Part shown: positions 1 through 6,950 of the stretch, piece by piece
Position numbering within the stretch: position 1 is the first letter of the stretch
How the letters are laid out: every line of letters begins with the position of its first letter
Origin: FACHB-T130 sp042747725
GTDB lineage: Bacteria; Cyanobacteriota; Cyanobacteriia; Cyanobacteriales; FACHB-T130
Length of the DNA: 64,000 nucleotides
NCBI RefSeq assembly: GCF_042747725.1
Contig: NZ_JBHZGO010000003.1
Coordinates: 1 to 64,000, forward strand
Direction: 5' to 3'
The notes under the pieces: model-generated
Told to the model about the DNA's origin: nothing
Databases searched by the model: none
What the model saw: only the letters and a program-made list of their open reading frames with translations
Position numbers and translations under genes: made by a program

Positions 1-56
1 CCATACATTCGTTTAAAATCAGATGGTGAATTTTCCAACGCTTGTTTATATTTCAT
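1..56 (-). CDS. Possible N-terminus of an IS5-like transposase (cut by window edge)
   Basis: From an ATG at 56 the minus strand stays open to the window edge and reads MKYKQALENSPSDFKRMYG. Short starts of the form KY..L....(D/E)FKR..GV are common in IS5-superfamily transposases. Only 19 residues are visible, with no inverted repeat or DDE motif, so this is a weak call. A purine-rich stretch lies upstream. Confidence 0.3.
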   Translation of the reverse strand, partial: MKYKQALENSPSDFKRMY

Positions 57-124
57 TTTGCCGTCTATAATTATTAATTATTTCTCCCTCTGTTTAGCTT
101 ATTTTTTCTAATTCCGCAAGAGGT

Positions 125-400
125 CTATCCAATGCTGGGAGGGTGTTTTAACCCTAACAGCCACAGTTGAGGTAAACCTATGCTCATCCTACCGAAATCA
201 GGGAGTGCGATCGCGCTTACTTCAGGGACTTGCACTCTGTTATTTTTGGAGAAGCCCAAAGGTGGCGATCGCAAATCATGCGACACCGTGATCAAAAAGT
301 CATCTTTGAGTTGATTAAGGTTTTCCAGTTCCTTGATCTGGCGATCGCATATCTTATCCATCAGACGTTTTGGTTGTGAATGATCACTAAAAATCAACAA
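125..400 (-). pseudogene. Histidine kinase H-box fragment
   Basis: A 91-residue open frame whose middle (about residues 18-46, positions 263-349) reads like the dimerisation/phosphoacceptor helix of a sensor histidine kinase: KELENLNQLKDDF followed by LITVSHDLRSP, with the phosphoacceptor His in SHDLRSP. Downstream of that the sequence stops resembling a kinase (the usual L.xI.G..E/LL continuation is missing), and there is no HATPase domain. The frame overlaps the start of the DUF6544 gene on the other strand. It is best read as a decayed scrap of a kinase gene, not a working protein. Confidence 0.5.
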
Positions 401-1138
401 GTTTCTCTAAATGATTTGTGGGAATCGGCATCGATTGATGATATGGTTTTCTATCCTGAATTACTAATCGATCTTCCCGATCTAACCCGTCGCTATCTGG
501 AACACGCGATCGCCCCCGGTACACCACTTGCCTCAGCCGTTAGATTGTGGATGCACGGCGAAATTAAAATTGGAAAAAAATGGCATTCCTTTAAGGGAGA
601 GGAAGTGATTTGCTGGAATCGGGGCATGATCTGGCAGGCTAAAACTTGGATGCAGGGCTTACCAATTTGGGGAGCCGATCGCATCGTCGATGGTGTCGGT
701 GAGATGCAGTGGAAAATCCTGGGACTGTTTCCGGTGATGCAGGCATCAGGCGATGATCTCACGCGATCTGGTGTAGGTCGAGTTCAAACAGAGTTGGTGT
801 GGCTGCCTTCTGTCCTCTGTAGCCCTAATGTATTGTGGACGGAGTTAGGCGCATCGGCAGTACAGGCTCACTTCACCGCTTTCAAAGAACCTGCTAAATT
901 CACTTTGACAGTTAATAATCGAGGAATGTTGGAGCGAGTCAAAATCGATCGCTGGGGCAATCCAGAAGGTGAAGCGTTTCACTACGTTGATTTTGGGGGA
1001 ATTGTCGAGGAAAGCAGCACCTTTGGCGGCTACACGATTCCGACTCGCCTTCGCGTTGGCTGGTATTTTGGGAGCGATCGCTTTGAGTCAGACGGTGAAT
1101 TCTTTCGCTGCACGATCGATAAGGCTATCTACCGATAA
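380..1138 (+). CDS. DUF6544/DUF6920 family protein
   Basis: 252 residues, no signal peptide or membrane segment. The N-terminal pattern (LP.L..RYLEHAI.PG.PL followed by V.L.MHGEIKIG..W..F.GEE) and the C-terminal (GY.IPTRLRVGWYFGS.RF..DGEFFRCTI) fit the family annotated as DUF6544/DUF6920, whose biochemical role is unknown. The start at 380 is the first ATG of the frame. The 3' end overlaps the convergent membrane-protein gene by 14 bp. Two partial copies of its last exon-sized stretch lie at 1526-1642 and 4389-4415, so this gene is the intact member of a duplicated and rearranged set. Family name is from memory of sequence pattern. Confidence 0.75.
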   Translation: MITKNQQVSLNDLWESASIDDMVFYPELLIDLPDLTRRYLEHAIAPGTPLASAVRLWMHGEIKIGKKWHSFKGEEVICWNRGMIWQAKTWMQGLPIWGADRIVDGVGEMQWKILGLFPVMQASGDDLTRSGVGRVQTELVWLPSVLCSPNVLWTELGASAVQAHFTAFKEPAKFTLTVNNRGMLERVKIDRWGNPEGEAFHYVDFGGIVEESSTFGGYTIPTRLRVGWYFGSDRFESDGEFFRCTIDKAIYR

Positions 1139-1481
1139 AAGGCGAGTGCTCAAACAACCTCATCACGAGCAGCAGGAGGGCAACTACCAGCAAGCTACCA
1201 TAGAGCATGAAAATGCGATCGGCGAACCACTTTGGCAGGCAGAAAATGTCGATGACTTGACCGTGATACGATTCTAAGCTTTCAGTGTAAGTCGTCAGGG
1301 GACACGTCCAATTGTTTGACAGGAGAACGATGCCTTCGATCGCGAACAAAGCGACTGCAATCCATGTGAGAGTCGAGATCTTGTCAAGAATAACCTCATA
1401 TAGTAGAACTGCCATGATTACATTGAAGAATACGAAGATCGCAGTATGAACGAATCTGATGAATGTGATTGAGCGCAGCAT
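1125..1481 (-). CDS. Small membrane protein, hypothetical
   Basis: About 118 residues from the ATG at 1481; an in-frame ATG at 1520 would add 13 residues, but a GGAG lies a dozen bases upstream of 1481. Three to four hydrophobic helices are visible (FVHTAIFVFFNVIMAVLLY, WIAVALFAIEGIVLL, and a C-terminal LYGSLLVVALLLLVM). Between helices 2 and 3 is a conserved-looking NNWTCPLTTYTESL stretch, followed by LPKWFADRIF, which I have seen in a widespread uncharacterised membrane family. No function can be given. It sits between the intact DUF6544 gene and a 3' fragment of a second DUF6544 gene, so it may have come in with the rearrangement. Confidence 0.65.
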   Translation of the reverse strand: MLRSITFIRFVHTAIFVFFNVIMAVLLYEVILDKISTLTWIAVALFAIEGIVLLSNNWTCPLTTYTESLESYHGQVIDIFCLPKWFADRIFMLYGSLLVVALLLLVMRLFEHSPFIGR

Positions 1482-1525
1482 TAAATCTTTGACTCCACAA
1501 GACTTTACCTTCCAATACACGCATT

Positions 1526-1642
1526 TTAGGCAGCTACACGATCCCGCCTCGCCTCCTCCTCGGCTGGGTTTTCGGGAGTGAACGTTTTGAGTCAGAAGGC
1601 GAATTCTTCCGCTGCACGATCGACAAGGCTGTTTATCGATGA
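1526..1642 (+). pseudogene. 3' fragment of a second DUF6544 gene
   Basis: Reading LGSYTIPPRLLLGWVFGSERF then ESEGEFFRCTIDKAVYR and stop, this matches the last 38 codons of the intact DUF6544 gene at 380-1138 almost residue for residue (GGYTIPTRLRVGWYFGSDRF, ESDGEFFRCTIDKAIYR). No upstream part of the gene is present. It is the left-over end of a diverged tandem copy. Confidence 0.8.
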
Positions 1643-1716
1643 GAGTCGATCGAGATGTAACAATATATTATGATATGAAGACTTTCAGCTTAACCTTTTA
1701 GCTTAACAATCACAGA

Positions 1717-1884
1717 ATGGTTCAGAAGATGAAAAATTTAGAATTTTTCTTTTTTCCCAGTTATTTTATTCCTACTTTAGGTCGTGGCGGAACAGAACGT
1801 TGGATCGCGCATCCCCTAGCATCTTGGCTAACAGGCTTTGGTGGATATTTGCTTGGCATGAGGACAACTACATTGCACAGCTAG
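1717..1884 (+). CDS. 55-residue hypothetical ORF
   Basis: ATG at 1717 gives a 55-residue frame: an aromatic N-terminus (KNLEFFFFPSYFIPTLG) and a glycine/tryptophan-rich second half (ERWIAHPLASWLTGFGGYLLGM) that could be one membrane helix. It lies just after the DUF6544 3' fragment and 35 bp before the DUF1772 gene. The composition looks protein-like, but I recognise no family. It may be the N-terminal remnant of a membrane protein rather than a full gene. Confidence 0.3.
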   Translation: MVQKMKNLEFFFFPSYFIPTLGRGGTERWIAHPLASWLTGFGGYLLGMRTTTLHS

Positions 1885-1918
1885 AAGCTAATTTTTTGGA
1901 AGCATAGCTGAAAGAATT

Positions 1919-2446
1919 ATGGAATTTATTGTGAAGCAAAGCAAAATGATGTTTATCCGAACGTGGCGATTCATAACACTGATGCTGACTTCGCTAAGTC
2001 TCAGCCCGTCTATGGCACATTTGCTGGAATTGCCGCAAAAAATGCAGTTTGACCAGCAACTTTGGGTTAGAGTGACGGTTGTTGAAAATCTTTATCGGTT
2101 GTTTGGCTCAGTCGGCGCATTTTTTGAAATTACAGCGATTCTGACGGCAATTGTGCTAGTTTTTCTTGTTCGTAGACGCGGGTCAACTTTTTACTGGACG
2201 TTGGGCGGAGCAATTCTATTGGTGCTGGCGTTTGTGAGTTGGATAATGTTTGTCGCACCAATGAACGCTGAATTCGCCAAATGGTTGGTGAATCCTGTTC
2301 CAGCAGATTGGATGCGGTATCGCGATCGATGGGAGTATGCACACGCAGTAAACGCCTTGATCAAAATCATTGGGCTAAGTTTTCTCGTGATTTCTGTACT
2401 TGTTGAAACACCGAAAAAGAGAGCGATTCATTCTGATCAGGAGTAA
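1919..2446 (+). CDS. DUF1772-like membrane protein
   Basis: 175 residues with four hydrophobic helices (about 18-35, 68-85, 95-112 and 148-163). The C-terminal pattern, N.EFAKWLVNPVPADWMRYRDRW then EYAHAVNALIKIIGL, fits the DUF1772/anthrone-oxygenase-like family of four-helix membrane proteins, where a W..YR.RWE..H motif is typical. No substrate can be inferred. The gene follows the DUF6544 remnants on the same strand, and a 47-codon copy of its 3' end is present at 4188-4328. The start could also be the ATG at 1946 or 1949, which would shorten the leader. Confidence 0.7.
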   Translation: MEFIVKQSKMMFIRTWRFITLMLTSLSLSPSMAHLLELPQKMQFDQQLWVRVTVVENLYRLFGSVGAFFEITAILTAIVLVFLVRRRGSTFYWTLGGAILLVLAFVSWIMFVAPMNAEFAKWLVNPVPADWMRYRDRWEYAHAVNALIKIIGLSFLVISVLVETPKKRAIHSDQE

Positions 2447-2698
2447 GGCTTATTTAGATGAACGAGCTGGATTGAATTCGGGCGTGAAGTCATCAAACAG
2501 CTTAATGTTTTTAGTAAACCAGAAATCCCAAAATGGTTCGGTATGTAGAAATACAGTGTAATTTTAGCTAAATATAAAATGACGTAATTCTGGAGTATTA
2601 GAGCTGAATAAAATAATCTTAGAAGCCGAAAATGCAGTCTTACTCATGTTCATTATATGGCGAATTATGCTTTATCAAAATCAACAAAATCTAACCCA

Positions 2699-4207
2699 AT
2701 GAACAAACTTTTCCGCTTGATTTTGATATTGCTGAGTGCGTTGATTGCGATCGCAATCAACCTCAATGGCAGTGCAAACCAACTGGACTTGGATGATAGG
2801 ATCGATCGCTTCATCACAACTCAAATGAAGACTCATCACATTCCTGGTTTGGCACTCGCCATTACTCACAATAACCAAGTGTTGCACGTTAAGGGATACA
2901 GTACAGCAAATAACGATCGCCCTGTTACAGCACAGACCCAATTCTTGATTGCTTCGTTGAGCAAATCGTTTACCGCAATTGCAGTGATGCAGTTGGTCGA
3001 AGCGGGACAAATTAATCTAGATTCACCCGTGCAAACTTATTTACCAGAATTCACCCTGAGTGATCCAGCGTTCGCGCAGCGTCCGCTTGGCGGAATCGCT
3101 GCCAAAATAACCATTCGTCATCTCCTCAATCAAGTGAGTGGTTTATCTGATTTAGGCTTTCCTGAGTTGCAGCTTTCTCAAGCAACAACAGTTGGCGAGC
3201 GTGTTACTAGCCTCAGTCGAGCAAGTCCCGTTGCGTTACCCGGCGCTCAGTTTCACTATTTCAATCCCAATTACGAAGTATTGGCGCGAGTGGTTGAAGT
3301 GGTGAGTCAACAGCCATTCTCAGCCTACTTACAAACGCATATTTTTACACCTCTTCAGATGTCGCGGACGCTCAATGCAACTACAAGTGCTAACGCATTC
3401 CAAGGTGCTACCAACATGGCACAAGGACATCTGATGGGATTTGGACTTCCCTTCGCATATCCAGAAATGTCTGGTTATCTGAGCGGCAGTAGCGGGATCA
3501 TTTCAACCGCAGAGGACATGGCAAATTATCTAATTTTCCAAACCAACAGTGGACAATTTAAAGAAACAAAATTGCTTTCTGAAAGTAGTGTGGCGCTGAT
3601 GCACACTCCACCCAAAACCATCGGTAGTTCCTATGGCATGGGTTGGTTTAAGGGCAGCGAGAATGGTGAACCAGCGATCGAACACAATGGAATTTTGTCT
3701 ACGTTCTATACGGATGTTGTGCTGTTGCCCAAGGAAAAGTATGGAATTGCGGTATTTTACAACATCAGTGCGTCGCCGTTAATTGCAATGGCATTTCCGC
3801 AAATCAAAACTGGACTGATTCAATTACTAAAGGATGAGCAGCCTGCCACAGGTGGGTTCTCAATAACCTTGTGGGGTATAGCGATCGCACTGTTGATGTT
3901 TATAGGTGTAATGCTGGCAATCCGCAGTTTGCTTTACTTACCGCAATGGAGACAGGCGATTCGTAGAATTCCATTGTGGCGGGTCGGGTTAGGGATTGGC
4001 TGCACATTCTTGCCAGCGTTTTTCCTACTCGTATTGCCTTGGCTATTCGCATTGGTGTCCGATCGATTCTTTGGATATGTACTTCTGTTTCGATCTATGC
4101 TCGATCTGATGCTTTGGCTGAGTGTGTGTGCGGTTTTGGGCGTAGTGAATGGAATTGCACGTTTGATACTTCTGGCGCGTTCTAATGGATTGGATGCGGT
4201 ATCGTGA
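2699..4207 (+). CDS. Serine hydrolase (class C beta-lactamase/PBP4 family) with C-terminal membrane helices
   Basis: An upstream ATG at 2657 exists, but the ATG at 2699 gives a normal signal peptide (NKLFRLILILLSALIAIAI) so I prefer it; mature protein about 480 residues. The SxxK nucleophile motif is SLSK in FLIASLSKSFTAIAVMQL, the YxN motif is in HYFNPNYEVLARVVE, and the third motif is HNG in IEHNGILSTF. After the catalytic domain come three to four hydrophobic helices (from about residue 390), as in membrane-anchored serine hydrolases of this family. Its last codons (NGLDAVS and the stop) are not native: they are an out-of-frame reading of a DUF1772 3' fragment starting at 4188. The true C-terminus was therefore lost or replaced. 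Substrate unknown. Confidence 0.8.
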   Translation: MNKLFRLILILLSALIAIAINLNGSANQLDLDDRIDRFITTQMKTHHIPGLALAITHNNQVLHVKGYSTANNDRPVTAQTQFLIASLSKSFTAIAVMQLVEAGQINLDSPVQTYLPEFTLSDPAFAQRPLGGIAAKITIRHLLNQVSGLSDLGFPELQLSQATTVGERVTSLSRASPVALPGAQFHYFNPNYEVLARVVEVVSQQPFSAYLQTHIFTPLQMSRTLNATTSANAFQGATNMAQGHLMGFGLPFAYPEMSGYLSGSSGIISTAEDMANYLIFQTNSGQFKETKLLSESSVALMHTPPKTIGSSYGMGWFKGSENGEPAIEHNGILSTFYTDVVLLPKEKYGIAVFYNISASPLIAMAFPQIKTGLIQLLKDEQPATGGFSITLWGIAIALLMFIGVMLAIRSLLYLPQWRQAIRRIPLWRVGLGIGCTFLPAFFLLVLPWLFALVSDRFFGYVLLFRSMLDLMLWLSVCAVLGVVNGIARLILLARSNGLDAVS

Positions 4208-4328
4208 CCAATGGGAGTATGCACACGCAGTAAACGCCGTTATTAAAATCATTGGGCTTGGTTTGCTCACGATTTCTGTGCTTGTTGAAACGCCGAAAAA
4301 GAGTGCGATCCGTTCTGAGCAAGAGTGA
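4188..4328 (+). pseudogene. 3' fragment of a second DUF1772-like gene
   Basis: In the frame from 4188 the sequence reads DWMRYRDQWEYAHAVNAVIK then IIGLGLLTISVLVETPKK and SAIRSEQE, stop. This is a near copy of the last 46 residues of the DUF1772-like protein ending at 2446. The similarity starts abruptly at about 4188, inside the serine hydrolase reading frame, and continues a little past the stop. It is a truncated duplicate. Confidence 0.85.
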
Positions 4329-4388
4329 GGCTCTTTTAGATAGATGATCTTTGAGTAGCGATCGCAGCCTAACAGGTTGATGAAGCGG

Positions 4389-4415
4389 ACGAGCGACAAG
4401 ACTATCTATCGATGA
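4389..4415 (+). pseudogene. Terminal scrap of a third DUF6544 copy
   Basis: Nine codons read TSDKTIYR and stop, aligning with TIDKAIYR-stop at the end of the DUF6544 gene. The match runs on into the downstream non-coding DNA (…CACGAGCAGCAG at about 4440-4451 and again at about 1163-1174). That shared flank is what makes such a short match credible. Confidence 0.55.
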
Positions 4416-4451
4416 AAATCGAGCGATAGAACAATCTAATCACGAGCAGCA

Positions 4452-4500
4452 GATCGTATCCAACTCTCCAAGTTTCCGCCCCTTAAAACCGGACTGACAA
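4452..4500 (-). mobile_element. Possible 3' scar of a second group II intron
   Basis: On the minus strand this stretch reads CAGTCCGGTTTTAAGGGG followed by a short stem, resembling the 3' half of a group II domain V (…AGTCCGGTTTTC in the better copy at 4960-4995) and a following domain VI. It begins exactly where the similarity between the two DUF6544 downstream flanks stops, which would fit an insertion or excision boundary. The 5' half of domain V is not seen, so this is tentative. Confidence 0.3.
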
Positions 4501-4604
4501 ACAGAGTTGCAAGACTAAGAAACGAGTAAACAATCGTCTCTAAGGCCATAAAGATTGAATGAAAGTTAGGTGGTTGCTTTCATCCAGTTGCCACCCGTTA
4601 TTGC

Positions 4605-4919
4605 TCATCTGTTGACATCCGTTGCACTCAACGATGTATATCTATATCGAGCTAATGTTTCTGAACCCCATAAAAATGTGACTATCGCAGCCGCGATCGC
4701 AAGGATGATAAATGTAATAAAGGGATCGTAACCTGAACCGTAATTGGGATATATGAAGACGCTTACGTTCATCATGGTGTGAAATAAGATCGCGGCAAAT
4801 ACACTTTTCCCTGTGTTGTTATAGAGCCAGACAATCAGAATCCGCGTAACAACCGTAGCTGCACATTGCCATGCCACCCATTCTGAGCTGGGATTAACCT
4901 GAAACCACGGCACAATGTG
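4605..4919 (-). pseudogene. 3' exon of a CPBP-family intramembrane protease
   Basis: From the His codon at 4919 the frame reads HIVPWFQVNPSSEWVAWQ, then RILIVWLYNNTGKSVFAAIL, then FHTMMNVSVF. This is the second half of a CPBP (Rce1/ABI) protease: motif 2 (W/F..H.P), the WLYN.T..S motif and motif 3 H..MN, followed by two helices. Motif 1 (EE..xR) and all of the N-terminal half are missing. The first nine codons of the longer frame from 4946 come from the intron, not the protease. The gene was split by the group II intron next door and has lost its 5' exon, so it cannot encode a working enzyme here. Confidence 0.75.
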
Positions 4920-5236
4920 GTTAGAGTCGAGGGAATAATTACTCATTCCCCCTCTCCTTGAAAACCGGACTTGTGACTTTCACCACATCCGGCTCCTCAA
5001 TGACTTGGCTCTTGTTATGAGTACCTTTGGCACTAGAATGGATTGTCATCCCAATTCTCCAAACAGACATCTCTGTCAGTTGCCGATTTCGAGTCGTGGC
5101 AATGGCGGTGTAGGAGTTGCAGATTACTGTATACATCCTTACCGCCTCTAGAGGTAGGGATAACATGGTCAACCTCCCACGTATCGCCGTATCTGAAATT
5201 CAGTTCGCAGAGTTCACACTTCCCAGCCTGCCTTTT
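4920..5236 (-). mobile_element. 3' part of a group II intron (domains V and VI plus maturase C-terminus)
   Basis: Minus-strand domain V is at 4960-4995: it starts GAGCCGGATG, has a GAAA tetraloop (TGGTGAAAGTCACA) and closes with AGTCCGGTTTTC. Right after it is a domain VI-like stem, in which GAG-AGGG pairs with CCCT-CGA-CTC; the bulged A lies 7 nt before the predicted 3' splice site (…CTCTAAC, ending at 4920). Upstream of domain V is the C-terminal HNH part of the intron's reverse transcriptase/maturase. The rest of the intron (5' domains and RT) is missing, cut off exactly by the 200-bp mini-element that starts at 5237. Confidence 0.85.
5033..5236 (-). pseudogene. ltrA: C-terminal HNH domain of group II intron maturase
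   Basis: The frame reads KRQAGKCELCELNFRYGDTW, EVDHVIPTSRGGKDVYSNLQ and LLHRHCHDSKSATD, then stops at 5033. CxxC, the EVDHVIP and the LLHRHCHD signatures are those of the zinc-binding HNH endonuclease at the end of LtrA-type intron-encoded proteins. The frame is open further upstream, but from 5237 it runs through the mini-element and is not maturase sequence. Reverse transcriptase and X domains are absent, so the product is a fragment. Confidence 0.85.
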
Positions 5237-5436
5237 TGTACAGTGCCAAATTAAATGACATCGGGACAAATTCGTGTCATCAAGCCAGTTTCTTCGCTGC
5301 ACGCTTCCAAGCATTGAGGTTGATGCAAGGCAAGTCCACTCCCTGTCCATACTCGAAGCTAAACGTTAGCACAGACAAGCTTCACACCCTCAATGACATC
5401 AATTTGGCACCACGACAAATAAAAAGTCACTGTACA
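5237..5436 (-). mobile_element. 200-bp mini-element, copy B (Tn7/CAST-like ends, no gene)
   Basis: Begins TGTACAGTGCCAAATTAAAT and ends AAAAGTCACTGTACA on the plus strand. Its reverse complement is identical, base for base over 200 bp, to copy A at 7921-8120. The terminal 6 bp (TGTACA) are inverted repeats. Next to each end is a pair of related 19-mers of the type GTGxC…TGTCAT, the arrangement expected of TnsB-like transposase binding sites. It contains no ORF of its own. No 5-bp target duplication is seen (flanks CTTTT and TCGGC). One end cuts the intron maturase and the other cuts the esterase gene. Confidence 0.75.
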
Positions 5437-5794
5437 TCGGCAAATATTGCTCTGTCTGCCATTGATGCAGCTGTTCTTCACCTAGTCTAGGCAACCAGTG
5501 CGCTAGAAACTCAAAAGCTGGAGCTAGCAGCACTAACCGCTGAACCTGCGGGTATTTTTCTCCCACCCAAGCCGCTCTTAAACCCCCCAAACTGGAGCCT
5601 ATGACAATTACTGGCATCGGGTTTGGGGGAAATTCAGCGGCGATTTGTTTTATTTGCCGCGTTATCGTCAGATGGGAAAAGTCACCTTGGTTGAGATCGG
5701 GGATTTTCAGGGAAGATAAGCGATCGCGCAGATAGATCGCCTTCGCTGACTGGGGACTAGAGGCAAATCCATGCAGATAAATATAATCAAACAT
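5437..5794 (-). pseudogene. N-terminal part of a YqiA-type esterase, cut by mini-element B
   Basis: From the ATG at 5794 (an upstream in-frame ATG at 5824 gives an unlikely leader) the frame reads MFDYIYLHGFASSPQSAKA and carries the nucleophile elbow GSSLGG in VIVIGSSLGGLRAAWVGE. This is the start of the YqiA/YcfP alpha/beta-hydrolase family, normally about 190-200 residues. Native sequence ends after about 119 residues at QWQTEQYLP. The frame then runs into the mini-element, adding YSDFLFVVVPN before a stop at 5399. The catalytic Asp and His lie in the missing part, so the product should be inactive. The C-terminal codons appear at 8121-8165. It follows the Spy-like gene on the same strand (33 bp gap), so it was probably the last gene of that operon. 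Confidence 0.8.
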
Positions 5795-5827
5795 CCAATT
5801 TAGCAGTAGTTTCCGGGGTATCAACCG

Positions 5828-6337
5828 CTAAAAATTTTGCTCCGGCAAACCTTGAGATCCTTGTCCTCTGTTTTTCCCCGCCCGTTCCCCCTTTTGTTGC
5901 CGTCGCTGTTGCATCAGTTGGGCAAACTTGGCGCGTTGCTCTAGAGTCATAACTTCTCGCATTTCTAACATACTCTCAAACCGCAACTTTTGTAGCTGCT
6001 GCTGCAACTCTTCAACTTGCTGATTTTTAGAGCGAATTTGGCTAGCGGAAGCTGTACTGTTCATCAGTGTAGCTAGCTCTTGCCGAGCTTGACGTAGAGC
6101 TTGCTGGCGCGGCGCTATCTGGTTTCTATATTTCTGCCGAATCGCCTGCATTTGCTGCATTTGCTGTTGGGTAAGATTGAGTTGCTGAAGTAGTCCATCC
6201 TTGTTGCGCCTTTGAGGACGGGCACCCGGTGAATTTTGGGCAATTTGGGAAGATTGGGGATTAGGATCTGCAAGAGCAACAGCACTACCTACAGATAGTA
6301 TGAAAACCGCTAAGAGAGAAATACGATGTAGGGACAT
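5828..6337 (-). CDS. Spy/CpxP-like periplasmic protein
   Basis: 169 residues with a signal peptide (about 1-23, ending AVALA). The rest is a Gln/Arg-rich helical region: GLLQQLNLTQQQMQQMQAI and VMTLEQRAKFAQLMQQRRQQ carry the LTxxQ-type signatures of the Spy/CpxP family, separated by a long helix. Family members are periplasmic chaperones or metal/stress sensors. It lies downstream of an ECF sigma/anti-sigma pair on the same strand (250 bp gap), much as periplasmic sensor proteins accompany CnrH- or RpoE-type systems. A role in envelope stress sensing is an inference from that context. Confidence 0.7.
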   Translation of the reverse strand: MSLHRISLLAVFILSVGSAVALADPNPQSSQIAQNSPGARPQRRNKDGLLQQLNLTQQQMQQMQAIRQKYRNQIAPRQQALRQARQELATLMNSTASASQIRSKNQQVEELQQQLQKLRFESMLEMREVMTLEQRAKFAQLMQQRRQQKGERAGKNRGQGSQGLPEQNF

Positions 6338-6587
6338 GGAAACAATCTCCTTGGTTAGTGATAATTAGTAATTAGTAATTAAGTAGGCGGATGCAATTAA
6401 ATTGAAGATTTTCGTAGGGAATGGTTGACGTAGGAAACCCAACACCTGCACGGGTTAGCTATCGCTAAACACTACTACAAATAATTAATCCTGCCTAATT
6501 AGTTAAAAAGTGATTAGTCATTAGTCAGTAGCAATAAGATCGTTAAGGACAACTGATGATTACCCATTCCCTATTCCCCTAAAAAAG

Positions 6588-6950
6588 CTAATTTTCTGAG
6601 AGCAACCAATCAGCTTCTGCATCTTGGCTGCTCGACAATGCAGGCGTTTCACCCACGACAACACTATCCCAGTTAGTCGCCAGAAACGCTTCCAGTTCGG
6701 CGGTGTTTGTGGATGCAGTCGATGCAGTGTTAGGCACCAGCACGCGGTATCCTGCCCAGGTAACTAGCAGACTAGCAACAATGGCAGAGGGTAAAATCCA
6801 CATTTGTCGCCGCCATTGCCGCTGTGGAGGCGCAGATGCCACTGCTTGCATAATCTGACTCTCTAAATCGGGTGCAGATGGGGGAACATGACCCCGGTGT
6901 TGGTGCAGAAACTCTACCAGGCGTTTGTCATCATCGGGGAACTGAGTCAT
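6588..6950 (-). CDS. Probable anti-sigma factor, single membrane helix
   Basis: 120 residues. A short cytoplasmic N-terminus (DDDKRLVEFLHQHRGHVPP) is followed by one membrane helix at about 47-67 (WILPSAIVASLLVTWAGYRVL) and a Ser/Thr/Ala-rich outer part. The start overlaps the stop of the ECF sigma gene by 4 bp (ATGA type), so the two are translationally coupled, the usual arrangement of sigma and anti-sigma. No HxxxCxxC zinc motif is present. The call rests on topology and coupling, not on a domain match. Confidence 0.65.
   Translation of the reverse strand: MTQFPDDDKRLVEFLHQHRGHVPPSAPDLESQIMQAVASAPPQRQWRRQMWILPSAIVASLLVTWAGYRVLVPNTASTASTNTAELEAFLATNWDSVVVGETPALSSSQDAEADWLLSEN

Noticed and set aside
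5033..5350. A 105-residue protein reading across mini-element B and the intron maturase
   Set aside because: The first 38 residues come from the mini-element and are not maturase; the frame is a junction artefact.
5399..5436. Native C-terminus YSDFLFVVVPN of the esterase
   Set aside because: The same tail is found on the unrelated small ORF at 7761-7958; it is encoded by the mini-element.
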